Below are positions 18,321 to 27,376 of a stretch of 64,000 bases of DNA, in pieces. The position numbers and the translations under genes were made by a program. Location of the stretch: NCBI RefSeq assembly GCF_030678915.1, contig NZ_JAUUTZ010000022.1:21622-85621 (forward strand). Reading direction: 5' to 3'. Every line of letters begins with the position of its first letter. The stretch's first letter is position 1. A model generated the notes under the pieces. It had not been told where the DNA came from. It saw nothing but the letters and a program-made list of their open reading frames with translations, and ran no database searches. The DNA is from Paracoccus wurundjeri (lineage in GTDB: Bacteria > Pseudomonadota > Alphaproteobacteria > Rhodobacterales > Rhodobacteraceae).

Positions 18321-18941
18321 TCAGATATCGAAGAACACGGTTTCATCATCGCCCTGTAACCGGATATCGAACCGGTAGACCGGGATGCCATCGCGCATGG
18401 CGCGGGCAGCGATCAGGGTCGCGCGGCGATGTTCCCATTCGATCAGGTTCAGGACCGGATCGGCGGCATTGGCGGATTCCTCGTCGGTGAAATACATCCG
18501 TGTATTCAGGCCGATATTGATCCCGCGCGAGACGATCCAGAAATTCAGATGCGGCGCCATTTGCCTGCCGCCTCGCCCCATGACCGCGCCCGGCTTTATG
18601 GTGTCGAACCCCCATTCGCCGGTTTCGAAATCGCTGATGACCCGACCCCAGCCGCGAAAACCGTCTTCCACCGCGCCACCTCCTTCGGGATGGGCGTAAT
18701 GCCCGGCGGCATTCGCCTGCCAGACCTCAAGCAGGACATCCCTGACTGGCGATCCCATCCCATCGAGGACGCAACCCTCGACCCGGATACGCTCGCCTGC
18801 CGCGTTCGGGCCAGCGATATCCTTGCCCAGTTCCTGCCCGTAAATCTCGAAGCCCGCATCCTTCGGGGCAAGGCCGATATGAACATATGGCCCCGCCGTC
18901 TGAGATGCGGTTTCGCGCAGATAATCCAGTTTCTGCGGCAT
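18321..18941 (-). CDS. pcaG: Protocatechuate 3,4-dioxygenase alpha subunit
   Basis: PcaG is the non-catalytic partner of PcaH in intradiol cleavage of protocatechuate. The 206-residue protein has QTAGPYVHIGLAPKDAG at the N terminus and the intradiol core GCVLDGMGSPVRDVLLEVWQANAAGHYAHP, ending FRGWGRV...APHLNFWIVSRGINIGLNTRMYF. It lacks the full iron-ligand set, as expected for the alpha chain. ATG 18941 lies one base after the pcaH stop codon. Confidence 0.95.
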   Translation of the reverse strand: MPQKLDYLRETASQTAGPYVHIGLAPKDAGFEIYGQELGKDIAGPNAAGERIRVEGCVLDGMGSPVRDVLLEVWQANAAGHYAHPEGGGAVEDGFRGWGRVISDFETGEWGFDTIKPGAVMGRGGRQMAPHLNFWIVSRGINIGLNTRMYFTDEESANAADPVLNLIEWEHRRATLIAARAMRDGIPVYRFDIRLQGDDETVFFDI

Positions 18942-18942
18942 G

Positions 18943-19665
18943 TCAGTTCCCCTCCAGCCGGTTCTCGAACAAGGTCGAGCGCCTGCCCCGCAGCACGATG
19001 TCGAACTTATAGGTAATCGCATCCAGCGGAATAGTCGCGTTCAGGTCAAGCCTTGCGATCAGCTGCTCGATGGCCTCCGGGTCCGGGATTGTCTTGACGA
19101 TGGGGCAATGCGGGATCAGCGGATCGCCTTCGAAGTAAAGCTGGGTGATCAGCCGTTGGGCGAAAGCCGAGCCGAAGACCGAAACATGGATATGCGCGGG
19201 ACGCCAGCTATTGACCCAGTTGCGCCACGGATAGGCCCCGGGCTTGATAGTCCGGAAAAAATAATTGCCGTTATCATCCGTCAGGGTTCGCCCGCAGCCG
19301 CCGAAATTCGGATCAAGCGCGCCCAGGTAAGTGTCCTTCCTGTGCCGATAACGACCCGAGGCATTGGCCTGCCAGATCTCGACCAGCGTCTTCGGCACCG
19401 GGCGCGCGTTCTCATCCAGAACCCGGCCATGCAGGATGATCCGTTCGCCCACCGGATCGCCGCCATGCGGGAAATTGCGGACCAGATCGTTATCCAGCGG
19501 ATCGATGTCACGATGCCCGAATACCGGCCCGGTAATCTCGCTGGCCGAATTTTGCAGCGAAATCAGCGGCAGGCGCGGGCTGCGTGAGACCGAGGTCTTG
19601 TAATCCGGCGCATAGGCGGGCGGGTGCAGGGTCCGGTCCCGCTGATAATATTCGGCTGGCTTCAT
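18943..19665 (-). CDS. pcaH: Protocatechuate 3,4-dioxygenase beta subunit
   Basis: PcaH holds the catalytic Fe(III) and opens the ring of protocatechuate between the two hydroxyl groups. The 240-residue protein shows the four expected iron ligands Tyr106, Tyr145, His158 and His160 (in RYRHRKD, PGAYPWRNW and WRPAHIHVSVFG). The N-terminal HPPAYAPDYKTSVSRSPR is typical of the beta chain. Its start overlaps the pcaC stop by 4 bases. Confidence 0.96.
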   Translation of the reverse strand: MKPAEYYQRDRTLHPPAYAPDYKTSVSRSPRLPLISLQNSASEITGPVFGHRDIDPLDNDLVRNFPHGGDPVGERIILHGRVLDENARPVPKTLVEIWQANASGRYRHRKDTYLGALDPNFGGCGRTLTDDNGNYFFRTIKPGAYPWRNWVNSWRPAHIHVSVFGSAFAQRLITQLYFEGDPLIPHCPIVKTIPDPEAIEQLIARLDLNATIPLDAITYKFDIVLRGRRSTLFENRLEGN

Positions 19666-20066
19666 TGGCTGACCCCCTCGTTACGGTCCGATTTGGCGTC
19701 CATCTCGGCATAGGTCTGTTTCGCCAGCTTCAACGCATGGTTCGCACGCGGAACACCGGCATAGATGGCGACATGCTGAAACGCCTCCAGCACATCCTGA
19801 CGCGATGCGCCGGTGCGGGTGGTGGCGCGGATATGCATCGGGATCTCCTCGAAATTCCCCGTCGCGGCCAGCAGCGCAAGGGTCAGCATGGATCGGTCAC
19901 GGCGGCTGATCCCGTCACCGGCCCAGACGGTGCCCCAGGCAGAGCTGGTGATAAGATCCTGAAACGGCGTGTCGATATCCGATTTTGCGGCCTCGGCACG
20001 GTCGACATGTTCGTCACCCAGCACTTCGCGGCGAACCCGCATGCCGATGTCAAAACGGTCAGACAT
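19662..20066 (-). CDS. pcaC: 4-carboxymuconolactone decarboxylase
   Basis: PcaC decarboxylates 4-carboxymuconolactone to 3-oxoadipate enol-lactone. The 134-residue protein has the AhpD-like/CMD fold with RREVLGDEHVDRAEA near the start and the core LTLALLAATGNFEEIPMHIRATTRTGASRQDVLEAFQHVAIYAG. ATG 20066 is chosen because a GGGAGG site precedes it and the length then matches the family. The start lies inside the end of pcaD (8-base overlap). Confidence 0.94.
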   Translation of the reverse strand: MSDRFDIGMRVRREVLGDEHVDRAEAAKSDIDTPFQDLITSSAWGTVWAGDGISRRDRSMLTLALLAATGNFEEIPMHIRATTRTGASRQDVLEAFQHVAIYAGVPRANHALKLAKQTYAEMDAKSDRNEGVSQ

Positions 20067-20847
20067 GCCCCACCTCCCGCAGAAAACCGGACAGAATTCC
20101 GGCATAGGCTTCGGGTGCCTCGACACAGGGCAGATGTCCGACGCCCCGCATCACCTCGACCCGTGCGCCCTTGATCAGTTCCGCAGTGTCCTGCATCACC
20201 GAAACCGGGGTCGCACCGTCAAGCTCTGCCGCGATCAGGCGGAGGGGCAGTTTCAAACCCGGCACAGCACTCCGCAAATCCGCCGCCGCGATAGCCTCGC
20301 AGCAGGCGATATATCCGTCCACTGGCTGCCGTTCCAGCATCCTTTGCCAGGGATCCGCCGCGCCCGAGGCCCGGAACGCGGGCGAGAACCACCGTTCCAT
20401 CGTGGCCGGGCCGATAGACGCAAGCCCATGCCTTCGGATCGTCACGACACGTCCATGCCATATCCCGGCATCGCCGATCTTCGCCGCGCTGTTTGAAATC
20501 ACCAATCCGCGAAGCAGCCCGTCATGTCGCAGGGCGACGGATTGCCCGATCAGCCCGCCGATGGACAGGCCGACAAAGACGACATCCCGCAGCCCCAGAT
20601 GCCGGATCAGCCCTGCCGCATCATCGGCAAGCTGCTCGATCATATAGGGACCGGGCGTTTCCTCGGACAGACCATGGCCGCGCTTGTCATAGCGGATCAG
20701 CCGCAAACCCTCTGGAAGATGCGACAAAAGCGCGTCCCACAGCCGCAAATCCGTTCCCAGTGAATTGGCGAATATCACCGCCGGACCGTCCGCAGGCCCC
20801 TGATCCGCGTAATGGAGATTCGCGCCGTTAACGGTTGCCGTATGCAT
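20059..20847 (-). CDS. pcaD: 3-oxoadipate enol-lactonase
   Basis: PcaD hydrolyses 3-oxoadipate enol-lactone to 3-oxoadipate. This alpha/beta hydrolase of 262 residues has nucleophile Ser95 in GLSIGG, a HG-type oxyanion region near FANSLGTDLRLWD, and the catalytic His in GVGHLPCVEAPEAY. ATG 20847 overlaps the pobA stop (ATGA). It is a separate gene here and is not fused to pcaC as in some bacteria. Confidence 0.94.
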   Translation of the reverse strand: MHTATVNGANLHYADQGPADGPAVIFANSLGTDLRLWDALLSHLPEGLRLIRYDKRGHGLSEETPGPYMIEQLADDAAGLIRHLGLRDVVFVGLSIGGLIGQSVALRHDGLLRGLVISNSAAKIGDAGIWHGRVVTIRRHGLASIGPATMERWFSPAFRASGAADPWQRMLERQPVDGYIACCEAIAAADLRSAVPGLKLPLRLIAAELDGATPVSVMQDTAELIKGARVEVMRGVGHLPCVEAPEAYAGILSGFLREVGHV

Positions 20848-22016
20848 CAATATGGTAACCCCACATAGTTTTCCGCAAATGCCCGTTGCTGCGCCTGATT
20901 GTCACGCAGGAAAGCCAGATCGGCCTGCTGCATCTTCAGGTCGAACCGACTTTGATCCGGATAGCGGTGCAGCAACCCGCTGAACCACCAACTGAAGCGT
21001 TCCGCCTTCCAGACCCGTGCAAGCGCCCGCTCGGAATAGCGGTCGATGCCTTCACTATCGGCCTCTTCGTAATATTGACGCAAGCCGTTATACAGGTAAT
21101 GCACATCGCTTGCCGCCGTGTTCAGGCCCTTTGCCCCCGTCGGCGGCACGATATGGGCCGCGTCACCGCACAGGAACAGCCGCCCCCAGCGCATCGGCTC
21201 GGTCACGAATGACCGCAGGGGCGCGATGGATTTCTCGATCGTGGGACCGGTCACCAGCCGCTCGGCCACCTCGCGGGGCAACCGGCGCTTCAGTTCCTGC
21301 CAGAAGGCCGCATCGGTCCAGTCTTCGGGATGATCCGACAGGGCGCATTGAACGTAATAGCGCGACAGATTCCGGTTGCGCATCGAACATAGCGCAAAGC
21401 CGCGTTCCGAATTCGCATAGATCAACTCGTCATCCACCGGCGGCGTATGCGACAATACGCCAAGCCAGCCGAACGGATAGGTCTTTTCATATTCGCGGCG
21501 GATCGTCAGCGGGATGGATTGGCGGCTGACCCCGTGAGATCCGTCGCAACCGGCGATGAAGTCGCAATCTATCCGCTTTTGCTGACCGTTCTGCTCGAAT
21601 GTGACATGAGGCCGGTCACTTTCGGCGTCATGGATAAGAACGTGATCGACCTCGAATTCCGTCTGTGCGCCCACAGCTTCGCGGGCATCGTAAAGATCGC
21701 GCGTGACCTCGGTCTGGCCATAAACGATGACCGGAGTTCCGGTAAGCGCCTTGAAATCGATATGGAACATCTCGCCACCCACGGCAATCCGGGTGCCGGC
21801 ATGCACGAAACCGTCGCGATGCAGACGTTCGGCCACGCCCGCCTCTTCCATGAGATTGACCAGCCCCGTTTCCAGAACCCCGGCGCGAATCCGGCCCAGC
21901 ACATATTCACGGGTCTTGCGCTCCAGCACGACGGCCCCGACGCCCCGGCGATGCAGCAACTGCCCCAGCAGCAAACCCGAAGGCCCGCCTCCGATAATGA
22001 CGACCTGTGTGCGCAT
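20847..22016 (-). CDS. pobA: 4-hydroxybenzoate 3-monooxygenase
   Basis: PobA is an FAD- and NADPH-dependent hydroxylase that converts 4-hydroxybenzoate to protocatechuate. The 389-residue protein has the GGGPSGLLLG dinucleotide motif, FIAGCDGSHGVSR (DG motif) and the FAD-ribityl motif LFLCGDAAHIVPPTGAKGLNTAASDV. Length and motifs match characterised PobA. It is the first gene of the minus-strand operon and has a GGAGGGACC ribosome-binding site. The operon therefore starts from 4-hydroxybenzoate. Confidence 0.96.
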   Translation of the reverse strand: MRTQVVIIGGGPSGLLLGQLLHRRGVGAVVLERKTREYVLGRIRAGVLETGLVNLMEEAGVAERLHRDGFVHAGTRIAVGGEMFHIDFKALTGTPVIVYGQTEVTRDLYDAREAVGAQTEFEVDHVLIHDAESDRPHVTFEQNGQQKRIDCDFIAGCDGSHGVSRQSIPLTIRREYEKTYPFGWLGVLSHTPPVDDELIYANSERGFALCSMRNRNLSRYYVQCALSDHPEDWTDAAFWQELKRRLPREVAERLVTGPTIEKSIAPLRSFVTEPMRWGRLFLCGDAAHIVPPTGAKGLNTAASDVHYLYNGLRQYYEEADSEGIDRYSERALARVWKAERFSWWFSGLLHRYPDQSRFDLKMQQADLAFLRDNQAQQRAFAENYVGLPY

Positions 22017-22078
22017 GGTCCCTCCACATCCGGAAATTCACATATTGAAAATGCAAAGTAAAATGAGTTCTATAAGTA

Positions 22079-22091
22079 TTTGATTATCAAA
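22079..22091. promoter_or_regulatory. Palindrome in the pobA-pcaQ divergent promoter region
   Basis: TTTGATTATCAAA is a perfect 6-bp-arm inverted repeat around a central T, in the AT-rich 85-base gap between pobA and the LysR gene. LysR-type regulators bind T-N11-A palindromes near divergent promoters, and this site ends with T and A at its borders. It does not match the ATAACC-type PcaQ site of rhizobia. It sits right against the 22093 ATG, which argues for the later start of the regulator. Confidence 0.4.
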
Positions 22092-22101
22092 AATGGCAAT
22101 T

Positions 22102-23049
22102 ATGGATCGTCGCATCAAAATCCGCCACCTGCAGGCCCTGACCGAGATCGTGCGCCAGGGCAGCATGAAACGCGCCGCACAGCGCCTGCTTCTGACCCAA
22201 CCGGCGATCTCGCGCACACTGTCAGAGCTGGAAGAAATCGTCGGGGTCCGGCTTCTGACCCGCAGCCGCGCGGGAATATCGCTGACGGCAAAGGGCGAAT
22301 ATCTTCATGGATTGGCCCTGAACAGTCTTTCGACCTTGGAACAGGGGCTTGCCGGGATCAAGGAGGCCGGGCGCGAAGGTGCCGCGTCATTGCAGATCGG
22401 CGCCCTGCCATCGGTCGCGGCAAGGCTGATGCCCGAAACGGTCGCGCAGCTTTCCGAGACCGCGCCCGAGCTGCGCCTGACCATCGCCGACGGCTCGCAT
22501 GAACATCTGACAAGATTGCTGCGGGCAGGGGATCTGGATGTCGTCATCGGGCGGCTTGGCGCGCCCGAGACGATGCAGGGCCTTAGCTTCACGCAATTAT
22601 ATCTGGAAGAGGTCGCCATCGTGACCCGGCCCCGCCATCCGATCCAAAACGATCCGGATCTGCGCAGGCTCGCGGAATGGCCGGTGATCTTCCCGCCGCC
22701 CTGGGCCGCAATCCGGCCATTCGTCGAGCGATACCTGATCGCTGCGGGCATTCCGATCCCGTCGCGGCGCATCGAAACCGTCTCGGGCGCATTCGGCCGC
22801 TCTTATGTGCAGGACAGCGACGCGATCTGGTTCATTTCGGCAGGCGTGGTCGCACGCGAGATCGCGCAGGGCCGATTGGCGCGGCTTCCCGTGGCAACCG
22901 AACTGACCGCCGGGCCGGTCGGCGTCATGACACGGGCGGACCATGTCGAAAACGCCGGTTCCGCGCTGTTCCGCCAGGCAGTTCATCGCGCCGTCGACAA
23001 GCTGGGGCTGACCGGCAAAGCGGATAGCCACCATACCGAACCGAGCTGA
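22102..23049 (+). CDS. pcaQ: LysR-family regulator of the pca operon (PcaQ-like)
   Basis: This LysR-type regulator of 315 residues has an N-terminal winged HTH (about 5-62; SMKRAAQRLLLTQPAISRTLSELEEIVG) and a C-terminal inducer-binding domain. PcaQ proteins typically begin MDRRIK.RHLQ, as seen here, and respond to pca intermediates by activating the divergent operon. The ATG at 22102 is chosen on that basis; an ATG three codons earlier (22093) is possible. Neither has a strong ribosome-binding site. PobR or another LysR subfamily cannot be excluded. Confidence 0.8.
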   Translation: MDRRIKIRHLQALTEIVRQGSMKRAAQRLLLTQPAISRTLSELEEIVGVRLLTRSRAGISLTAKGEYLHGLALNSLSTLEQGLAGIKEAGREGAASLQIGALPSVAARLMPETVAQLSETAPELRLTIADGSHEHLTRLLRAGDLDVVIGRLGAPETMQGLSFTQLYLEEVAIVTRPRHPIQNDPDLRRLAEWPVIFPPPWAAIRPFVERYLIAAGIPIPSRRIETVSGAFGRSYVQDSDAIWFISAGVVAREIAQGRLARLPVATELTAGPVGVMTRADHVENAGSALFRQAVHRAVDKLGLTGKADSHHTEPS

Positions 23050-23171
23050 GACATCGCATCCTTGCCCGCGGATCGTTACAACCGGTTGTCATCCCTGCCG
23101 CTTTCGTATTGCTTGGCGACAGACATGGCGCGTGGCGCCCACAAACGGTTTCGAATGAAAGCGGAATTGAA

Positions 23172-24398
23172 ATGACGAACTCTGTCGCCATCGTGAAACG
23201 CAAGAAATCCACGGTCGCCCCACGCCTGCGCAAGATATTTTCACTGGACGATTTCGAGACGCGCGCGAAGCGGCTTCTTCCCCGTGCGATCTTCGGCTAT
23301 GTCAGCGGCGGCACCGAAACCGATTCCAGCCTGCGCGCCAACCGCGAGGCCTATCAGTCCATCGGCTTCCGGCCCCGTATCCTGCGTGACGTTTCAGGCC
23401 GCAGTCTGCAAACCGAATTTCTGGGGAACTCCTATTCCGTTCCCTTTGGCATCGCGCCGATGGGCTTCAGTGCGGTTGCCGCATTCGATGGCGATGTCGT
23501 GCTGGCCCAGGGCGCCGCCGCCGCCGGAAGTTTCGCGATCTGTTCAGCGGCCTCTCTGACACCGCTTGAACGCGTCGCCAAAGATGCGGGCAGCACGTGG
23601 TTTCAGGCCTATATCCCGGGCGACAAGGACAGGATCGCGGGCCTGCTGCAACGTGTCGAGGCCGCGGGCTTTCGACATCTTGTCGTTACCGGTGACGTAC
23701 CCGTCGCAAGCAACCGCGAGAATAACGCCAGAAACGGCTTCGACGCGCCGTTCCGGATCACCCCGCAACTGGTCTGGCAGGGCGTGACGCATCCTCGCTG
23801 GTCCCTCGGCACGCTGGGCAGGGAAATCGCCACGCGCGGCATGCCGCATTTCGAGAATATGGAAGCCGTTCAGGGACCACCGCTGTTTTCTCGGGACCTC
23901 GTTCGCTCGACCATCGCCCGCGACAAGCTGAGCTGGGATGATATCGCCTTCATCCGCGACCGGTGGAAGGGGAAATTGCTGGTCAAGGGAATCATCCATC
24001 CCGATGACGCAGAGCTGGCCGCCCGGCACGGCTGCGACGCGATCATTCTTTCGAACCACGGCGGAAGGCAGTTGGATGGCACCATCTCACCGCTGCGCTT
24101 CCTGCCCGAATTCCGCAAGGCGGTCCCGGATATGAGCATCATATTCGACGGCGGCATCCGGCGCGGAACGGATGTGCTCAAGGCGCTTGTTCTGGGGGCG
24201 GATTTCGTTCTTGTGGGGCGGCCATTCCTCTATGCCGCCGCCACTTACGGGCTGGCGGGGGTCGGTCACGCCATGACCCTTCTGTCCGAAGAGATCGACC
24301 GCGACATGGCCCTGCTGGGTGTCAGATCGATCCGGGAATTGCGGGAACTGGGTCTGGATTGCCTGCATCCCGCACCAGCCACCTGCATATCTGCCTGA
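23172..24398 (+). CDS. lldD: FMN-dependent alpha-hydroxy-acid oxidase (L-lactate dehydrogenase type)
   Basis: The 408-residue TIM-barrel flavoenzyme oxidises an L-2-hydroxy acid, probably L-lactate or a relative such as mandelate or glycolate. It shows PFGIAPMGFSAVAAFDGDVVLAQGAAAAG, catalytic His296 and Arg299 in SNHGGRQ, and the FMN-phosphate region FDGGIRRGTDVLKALVLGADFVLVGRPFLYA. ATG 23172 fits the family N terminus (RKIFSLDDFETRAKRLLPRAIFGYVSGG follows); an in-frame start at 23109 is less likely. Substrate specificity is not resolved. Proximity to an aromatic operon makes a mandelate-type substrate conceivable. Confidence 0.8.
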   Translation: MTNSVAIVKRKKSTVAPRLRKIFSLDDFETRAKRLLPRAIFGYVSGGTETDSSLRANREAYQSIGFRPRILRDVSGRSLQTEFLGNSYSVPFGIAPMGFSAVAAFDGDVVLAQGAAAAGSFAICSAASLTPLERVAKDAGSTWFQAYIPGDKDRIAGLLQRVEAAGFRHLVVTGDVPVASNRENNARNGFDAPFRITPQLVWQGVTHPRWSLGTLGREIATRGMPHFENMEAVQGPPLFSRDLVRSTIARDKLSWDDIAFIRDRWKGKLLVKGIIHPDDAELAARHGCDAIILSNHGGRQLDGTISPLRFLPEFRKAVPDMSIIFDGGIRRGTDVLKALVLGADFVLVGRPFLYAAATYGLAGVGHAMTLLSEEIDRDMALLGVRSIRELRELGLDCLHPAPATCISA

Positions 24399-24443
24399 TC
24401 CGATCCTTAGCCTGCCGCGCCTGCCCGGGCTCGCTTCCTCCCC

Positions 24444-24526
24444 CTTCTTCTTTGTCCAAATACCTCGGGGGTCCGGGGGGCAGCGCCCCCGGTCATCGCG
24501 GGACGCAAATAACCGGCGTTTCCGGT
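24444..24526 (-). repeat. Extragenic GC-hairpin element, copy 2
   Basis: On the minus strand it reads CGGAAACGCCGGTTATTTGC, then a GGGGGCGCTGCCCCCC hairpin, CCCCCGAGGTATTTGGACAA and AGAAGAAG. It is about 80 bases long and nearly identical, apart from the hairpin centre, to the element at 45603-45682. It lies between the convergent oxidase gene and the MFS gene. Confidence 0.8.
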
Positions 24527-24546
24527 GCAGCGTGATCCGCTTCAGG

Positions 24547-25767
24547 TTAATCGGTCAGGTACCGCATCATGAACCAGGCCAGCCCCGAACAGATCAGCGT
24601 GGCACAGATCACCGGCACCGCGGTGCCATTGTAAAGCAGTCCGACCGGGGCCGCGATCAACGTCGCCAATACCGTCGAGATCGCCGCCACCAGCGAGGCG
24701 GCAGTACCGGCGATATGACCCATGGTTTGCAGCGCGAGCGCGTTGAGATTGCCGAATGTCACGCCCGCCATGAAGAACACGCTGACTGCCCAGATGAAAA
24801 AGGCTGGAAATTCAAGCCATTCCGGAAGAACCCCGGTCAGGGTCAGCAGCAGCATGACAGAAGAGACGCATGTCTGCATGATATAGGCCCATCTGGCGAT
24901 CCGGCGCATGCCAAAGCGCAGCACGAAGATCGCGTTCAGCACCGTGCCCGACCCGGAAAGCAGCGCCATGCCCGCGAACCAATAGGGAAAATTCGCGCCC
25001 TTGCCATATGCTTCGCCGAAAAGCTGCTGGGCCGAACTGAGCAGCGCGAACATCTGGCCGAAACCCAGCGTCAGGATCAGGGTGCACATCATCACGTGAC
25101 GGTTGGACAGAACTTCGCGGGCGGCCTCTTTCAGCGGGGCGACCTGCAGCGGGCGGCGGCGCGCGGGCGCCAGGGTTTCCGCCTGACGCAAGTTCAGCCA
25201 TGTCGCTCCGATCAGGGCGAATGCGAGGAAACCGATAAAGACCCCATGCCAGCCGGCAAGCCGGATCATGCCTGCCCCGATCGCGGGGGCAAGCGCCGGC
25301 ACAATGATGAAGACCATCATCACGATGCTGGTAATCCGGGCCATGGCGCGGCCTTCATACAAATCCCGGACCAGTGCCAGCCCAACGATCCGCGGCCCTG
25401 CCGCCCCCAGCCCTTGAATGAAGCGCGCGACCAGAAGGAACTCGATGGAATTCGCGAAAAGTGCGGCGAAAGCCGCGCATGAATAGATGATGAAGCCGAT
25501 CGTGATCGCCCGCTTGCGGCCTATGGCATCCGAAATCGGCCCGGCAAACAGCGTACCGATTCCCATGCCCGCGACGAAGACCGTCAGGATAAGCTGTGCC
25601 CGGTTGACGTTATCCGGCGTAAGCGCCGCCGCGATCTCGGGAAGGGCGGGCAACATCGCGTCGATGGAAAATGCGATTGTCGCAAAAAGAAAGGCCAGCA
25701 TCGCGATGAATTCGGGCATCGGCAGCCGCCGAACCGGCGAATGCTGGAAATTGGCAGATTGGTGCAT
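24547..25767 (-). CDS. MFS transporter, Bcr/CflA drug-resistance family
   Basis: This inner-membrane multidrug exporter of the DHA1 type has 406 residues and 12 predicted helices. The motif-A loop GPISDAIGRKRAITIG lies between helices 2 and 3, and ARFIQGLGAAGPRIVGLALVRDLYEG is characteristic of Bcr/CflA proteins. The start at 25767 gives a short hydrophilic N terminus before PEFIAMLAFLFATIAFSIDAMLPALPEIA. Substrates cannot be predicted. Confidence 0.88.
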   Translation of the reverse strand: MHQSANFQHSPVRRLPMPEFIAMLAFLFATIAFSIDAMLPALPEIAAALTPDNVNRAQLILTVFVAGMGIGTLFAGPISDAIGRKRAITIGFIIYSCAAFAALFANSIEFLLVARFIQGLGAAGPRIVGLALVRDLYEGRAMARITSIVMMVFIIVPALAPAIGAGMIRLAGWHGVFIGFLAFALIGATWLNLRQAETLAPARRRPLQVAPLKEAAREVLSNRHVMMCTLILTLGFGQMFALLSSAQQLFGEAYGKGANFPYWFAGMALLSGSGTVLNAIFVLRFGMRRIARWAYIMQTCVSSVMLLLTLTGVLPEWLEFPAFFIWAVSVFFMAGVTFGNLNALALQTMGHIAGTAASLVAAISTVLATLIAAPVGLLYNGTAVPVICATLICSGLAWFMMRYLTD

Positions 25768-25924
25768 TGGAAATACCCTTGACTTGGAACTGGGCCATAA
25801 CGCCAAATTGCACACTGTGCAAGATGTGGCCAATTATCCCCTGCACGCCGATCCCCAATCCCGCCCTGAATCATTCCGAATGTGACATGAAACATTGGCA
25901 CTCCGGCAATATCCCCACGGAACA

Positions 25925-27364
25925 TCAGGAACCGCAGGCCCGCCGCGCAGCGCCCGTCTCCCGGTTCAGAATCTCGCGGAATCTGGCGATTCGGTCGGGC
26001 GTGGCATTGGCAAAACCCACGATGAACCCGGTTTGCCCCGTGGATGAACAGGGCGAAAGCGGTGCGGGATGGAAGCCCCCGGCGGCCAGAGCGGCAAGGA
26101 TCGCCGCCTCGTCCCGCTTTTCGTGAAATTGCAGGGCAAGCTGCACACCCCCATCGGGCGGGCGGATCGTCAGGCCAGGGATCGAGCAAAGCGCCTCGGC
26201 CAACGCATGTCCGCGTTCTTCATAGGCCCTGGAAATGCGGCGCAGATGCGCGCGATACCTGCCCGTTCTCATCAGATCGGCCAATGCCGCCTGCGCGTGG
26301 ATATTGGCCAATATGCCCAGATTGCGCTGCGCCATACGCGCAGGCTCGACCAGCCAGTCGGGCAGCAGCAGCCAGGCGATACGCAAGGCAGGCATCAGTA
26401 CTTTCGCAGCCGAACCGAGATAGGCGACCTCCCCCGAGCCATAACCCGCCAAGGCTGCGATCTCACGGCCGCGCCAATGAAACTCGCTATCGTAATCATC
26501 CTCGATGATCAGGGTATTGTGCCGCCGGGCCCGTTCGAGCAGGGTCATCCGGCGCTGCAGGGACATCCTGATTCCAAGCGGATACTGGTTGGAAGGCGTG
26601 ACGTAAACGATCCGCGCGGCGTCCGGGATCAGTTCGGCGCATATGCCCTCGTCATCAACCGGCACCGGAGCGATCGCCAGCCCGGCGCCTGAAAACGCAG
26701 CCCTCGCCCCCAGATAACCCGGATCCTCCATCGCCGCGATATCGCCCGGATCGGCCATTACCTGCGCAAGCATCGCAAGCGATGCCTGCGTGCCGCATGT
26801 GACCAGTATCCGCTCGGGATCGGCGCGCAAGCCGCGATCCGCAGTCAGCCGCTCGGCCAGAATCTGACGCAATTCGGGCAGACCGTAATGCATGTCATAT
26901 CCTGACATCCCGCCCTGCAACCGCCGTGAAACGCGCCGTAACGCCGTCGCCCATTCCGAGCGCGGAAACAGGGCTTCGTCCGGTATCCCCGGCGACATGA
27001 CCCCTTTTTTCCGGCTGTCCCCGGATCTGCGCAAATCCGTTGACAGCCTGCCGCCCCGATCGGACAGGGGCAGTCTGGTGGTCATTTTCGGCCGGCGGGG
27101 ATTGGCGGGTGCGACGACCGCCGGGGCAGCGCCGGGTCGCACCGTCAGGACCCCTTCGGCCCGTAACAGATCATAGGCCGTGTTGATGGTGGTGCGCGAA
27201 ACCTGCAACACCTCTGCCGCTGCCCGGCTGGAGGGCAGCTTCGCGCCATGGATCAGTTTGCCCTCACGGATTGCAGCCAGCAGATCCCGGCGGATTTGCA
27301 GTGGCAGCGGCTCGGCTTCCCCGGAATCGGGGCGGGTCAGGGTGGTGAGCAAAACTGGTTTCAT
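25925..27364 (-). CDS. MocR/PdxR-type GntR regulator with aminotransferase domain
   Basis: The 479-residue regulator has an N-terminal GntR winged helix (about 8-80; IREGKLIHGAKLPSSRAAAEVLQVSRTTINTAYDLLRAEG), a linker, and a fold-type-I aminotransferase domain (about 115-465). The PLP site is visible as YVTPSNQYPLG, IIEDDYDSEF and the Schiff-base Lys in YLGSAAKVLMPALRI. MocR proteins sense PLP or amino-PLP adducts and often control a divergent neighbour. Here the divergent gene encodes an FMN/PNPOx-like protein, and an inverted repeat lies between them. Confidence 0.9.
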   Translation of the reverse strand: MKPVLLTTLTRPDSGEAEPLPLQIRRDLLAAIREGKLIHGAKLPSSRAAAEVLQVSRTTINTAYDLLRAEGVLTVRPGAAPAVVAPANPRRPKMTTRLPLSDRGGRLSTDLRRSGDSRKKGVMSPGIPDEALFPRSEWATALRRVSRRLQGGMSGYDMHYGLPELRQILAERLTADRGLRADPERILVTCGTQASLAMLAQVMADPGDIAAMEDPGYLGARAAFSGAGLAIAPVPVDDEGICAELIPDAARIVYVTPSNQYPLGIRMSLQRRMTLLERARRHNTLIIEDDYDSEFHWRGREIAALAGYGSGEVAYLGSAAKVLMPALRIAWLLLPDWLVEPARMAQRNLGILANIHAQAALADLMRTGRYRAHLRRISRAYEERGHALAEALCSIPGLTIRPPDGGVQLALQFHEKRDEAAILAALAAGGFHPAPLSPCSSTGQTGFIVGFANATPDRIARFREILNRETGAARRACGS

Positions 27365-27376
27365 AGATTTCAATAA

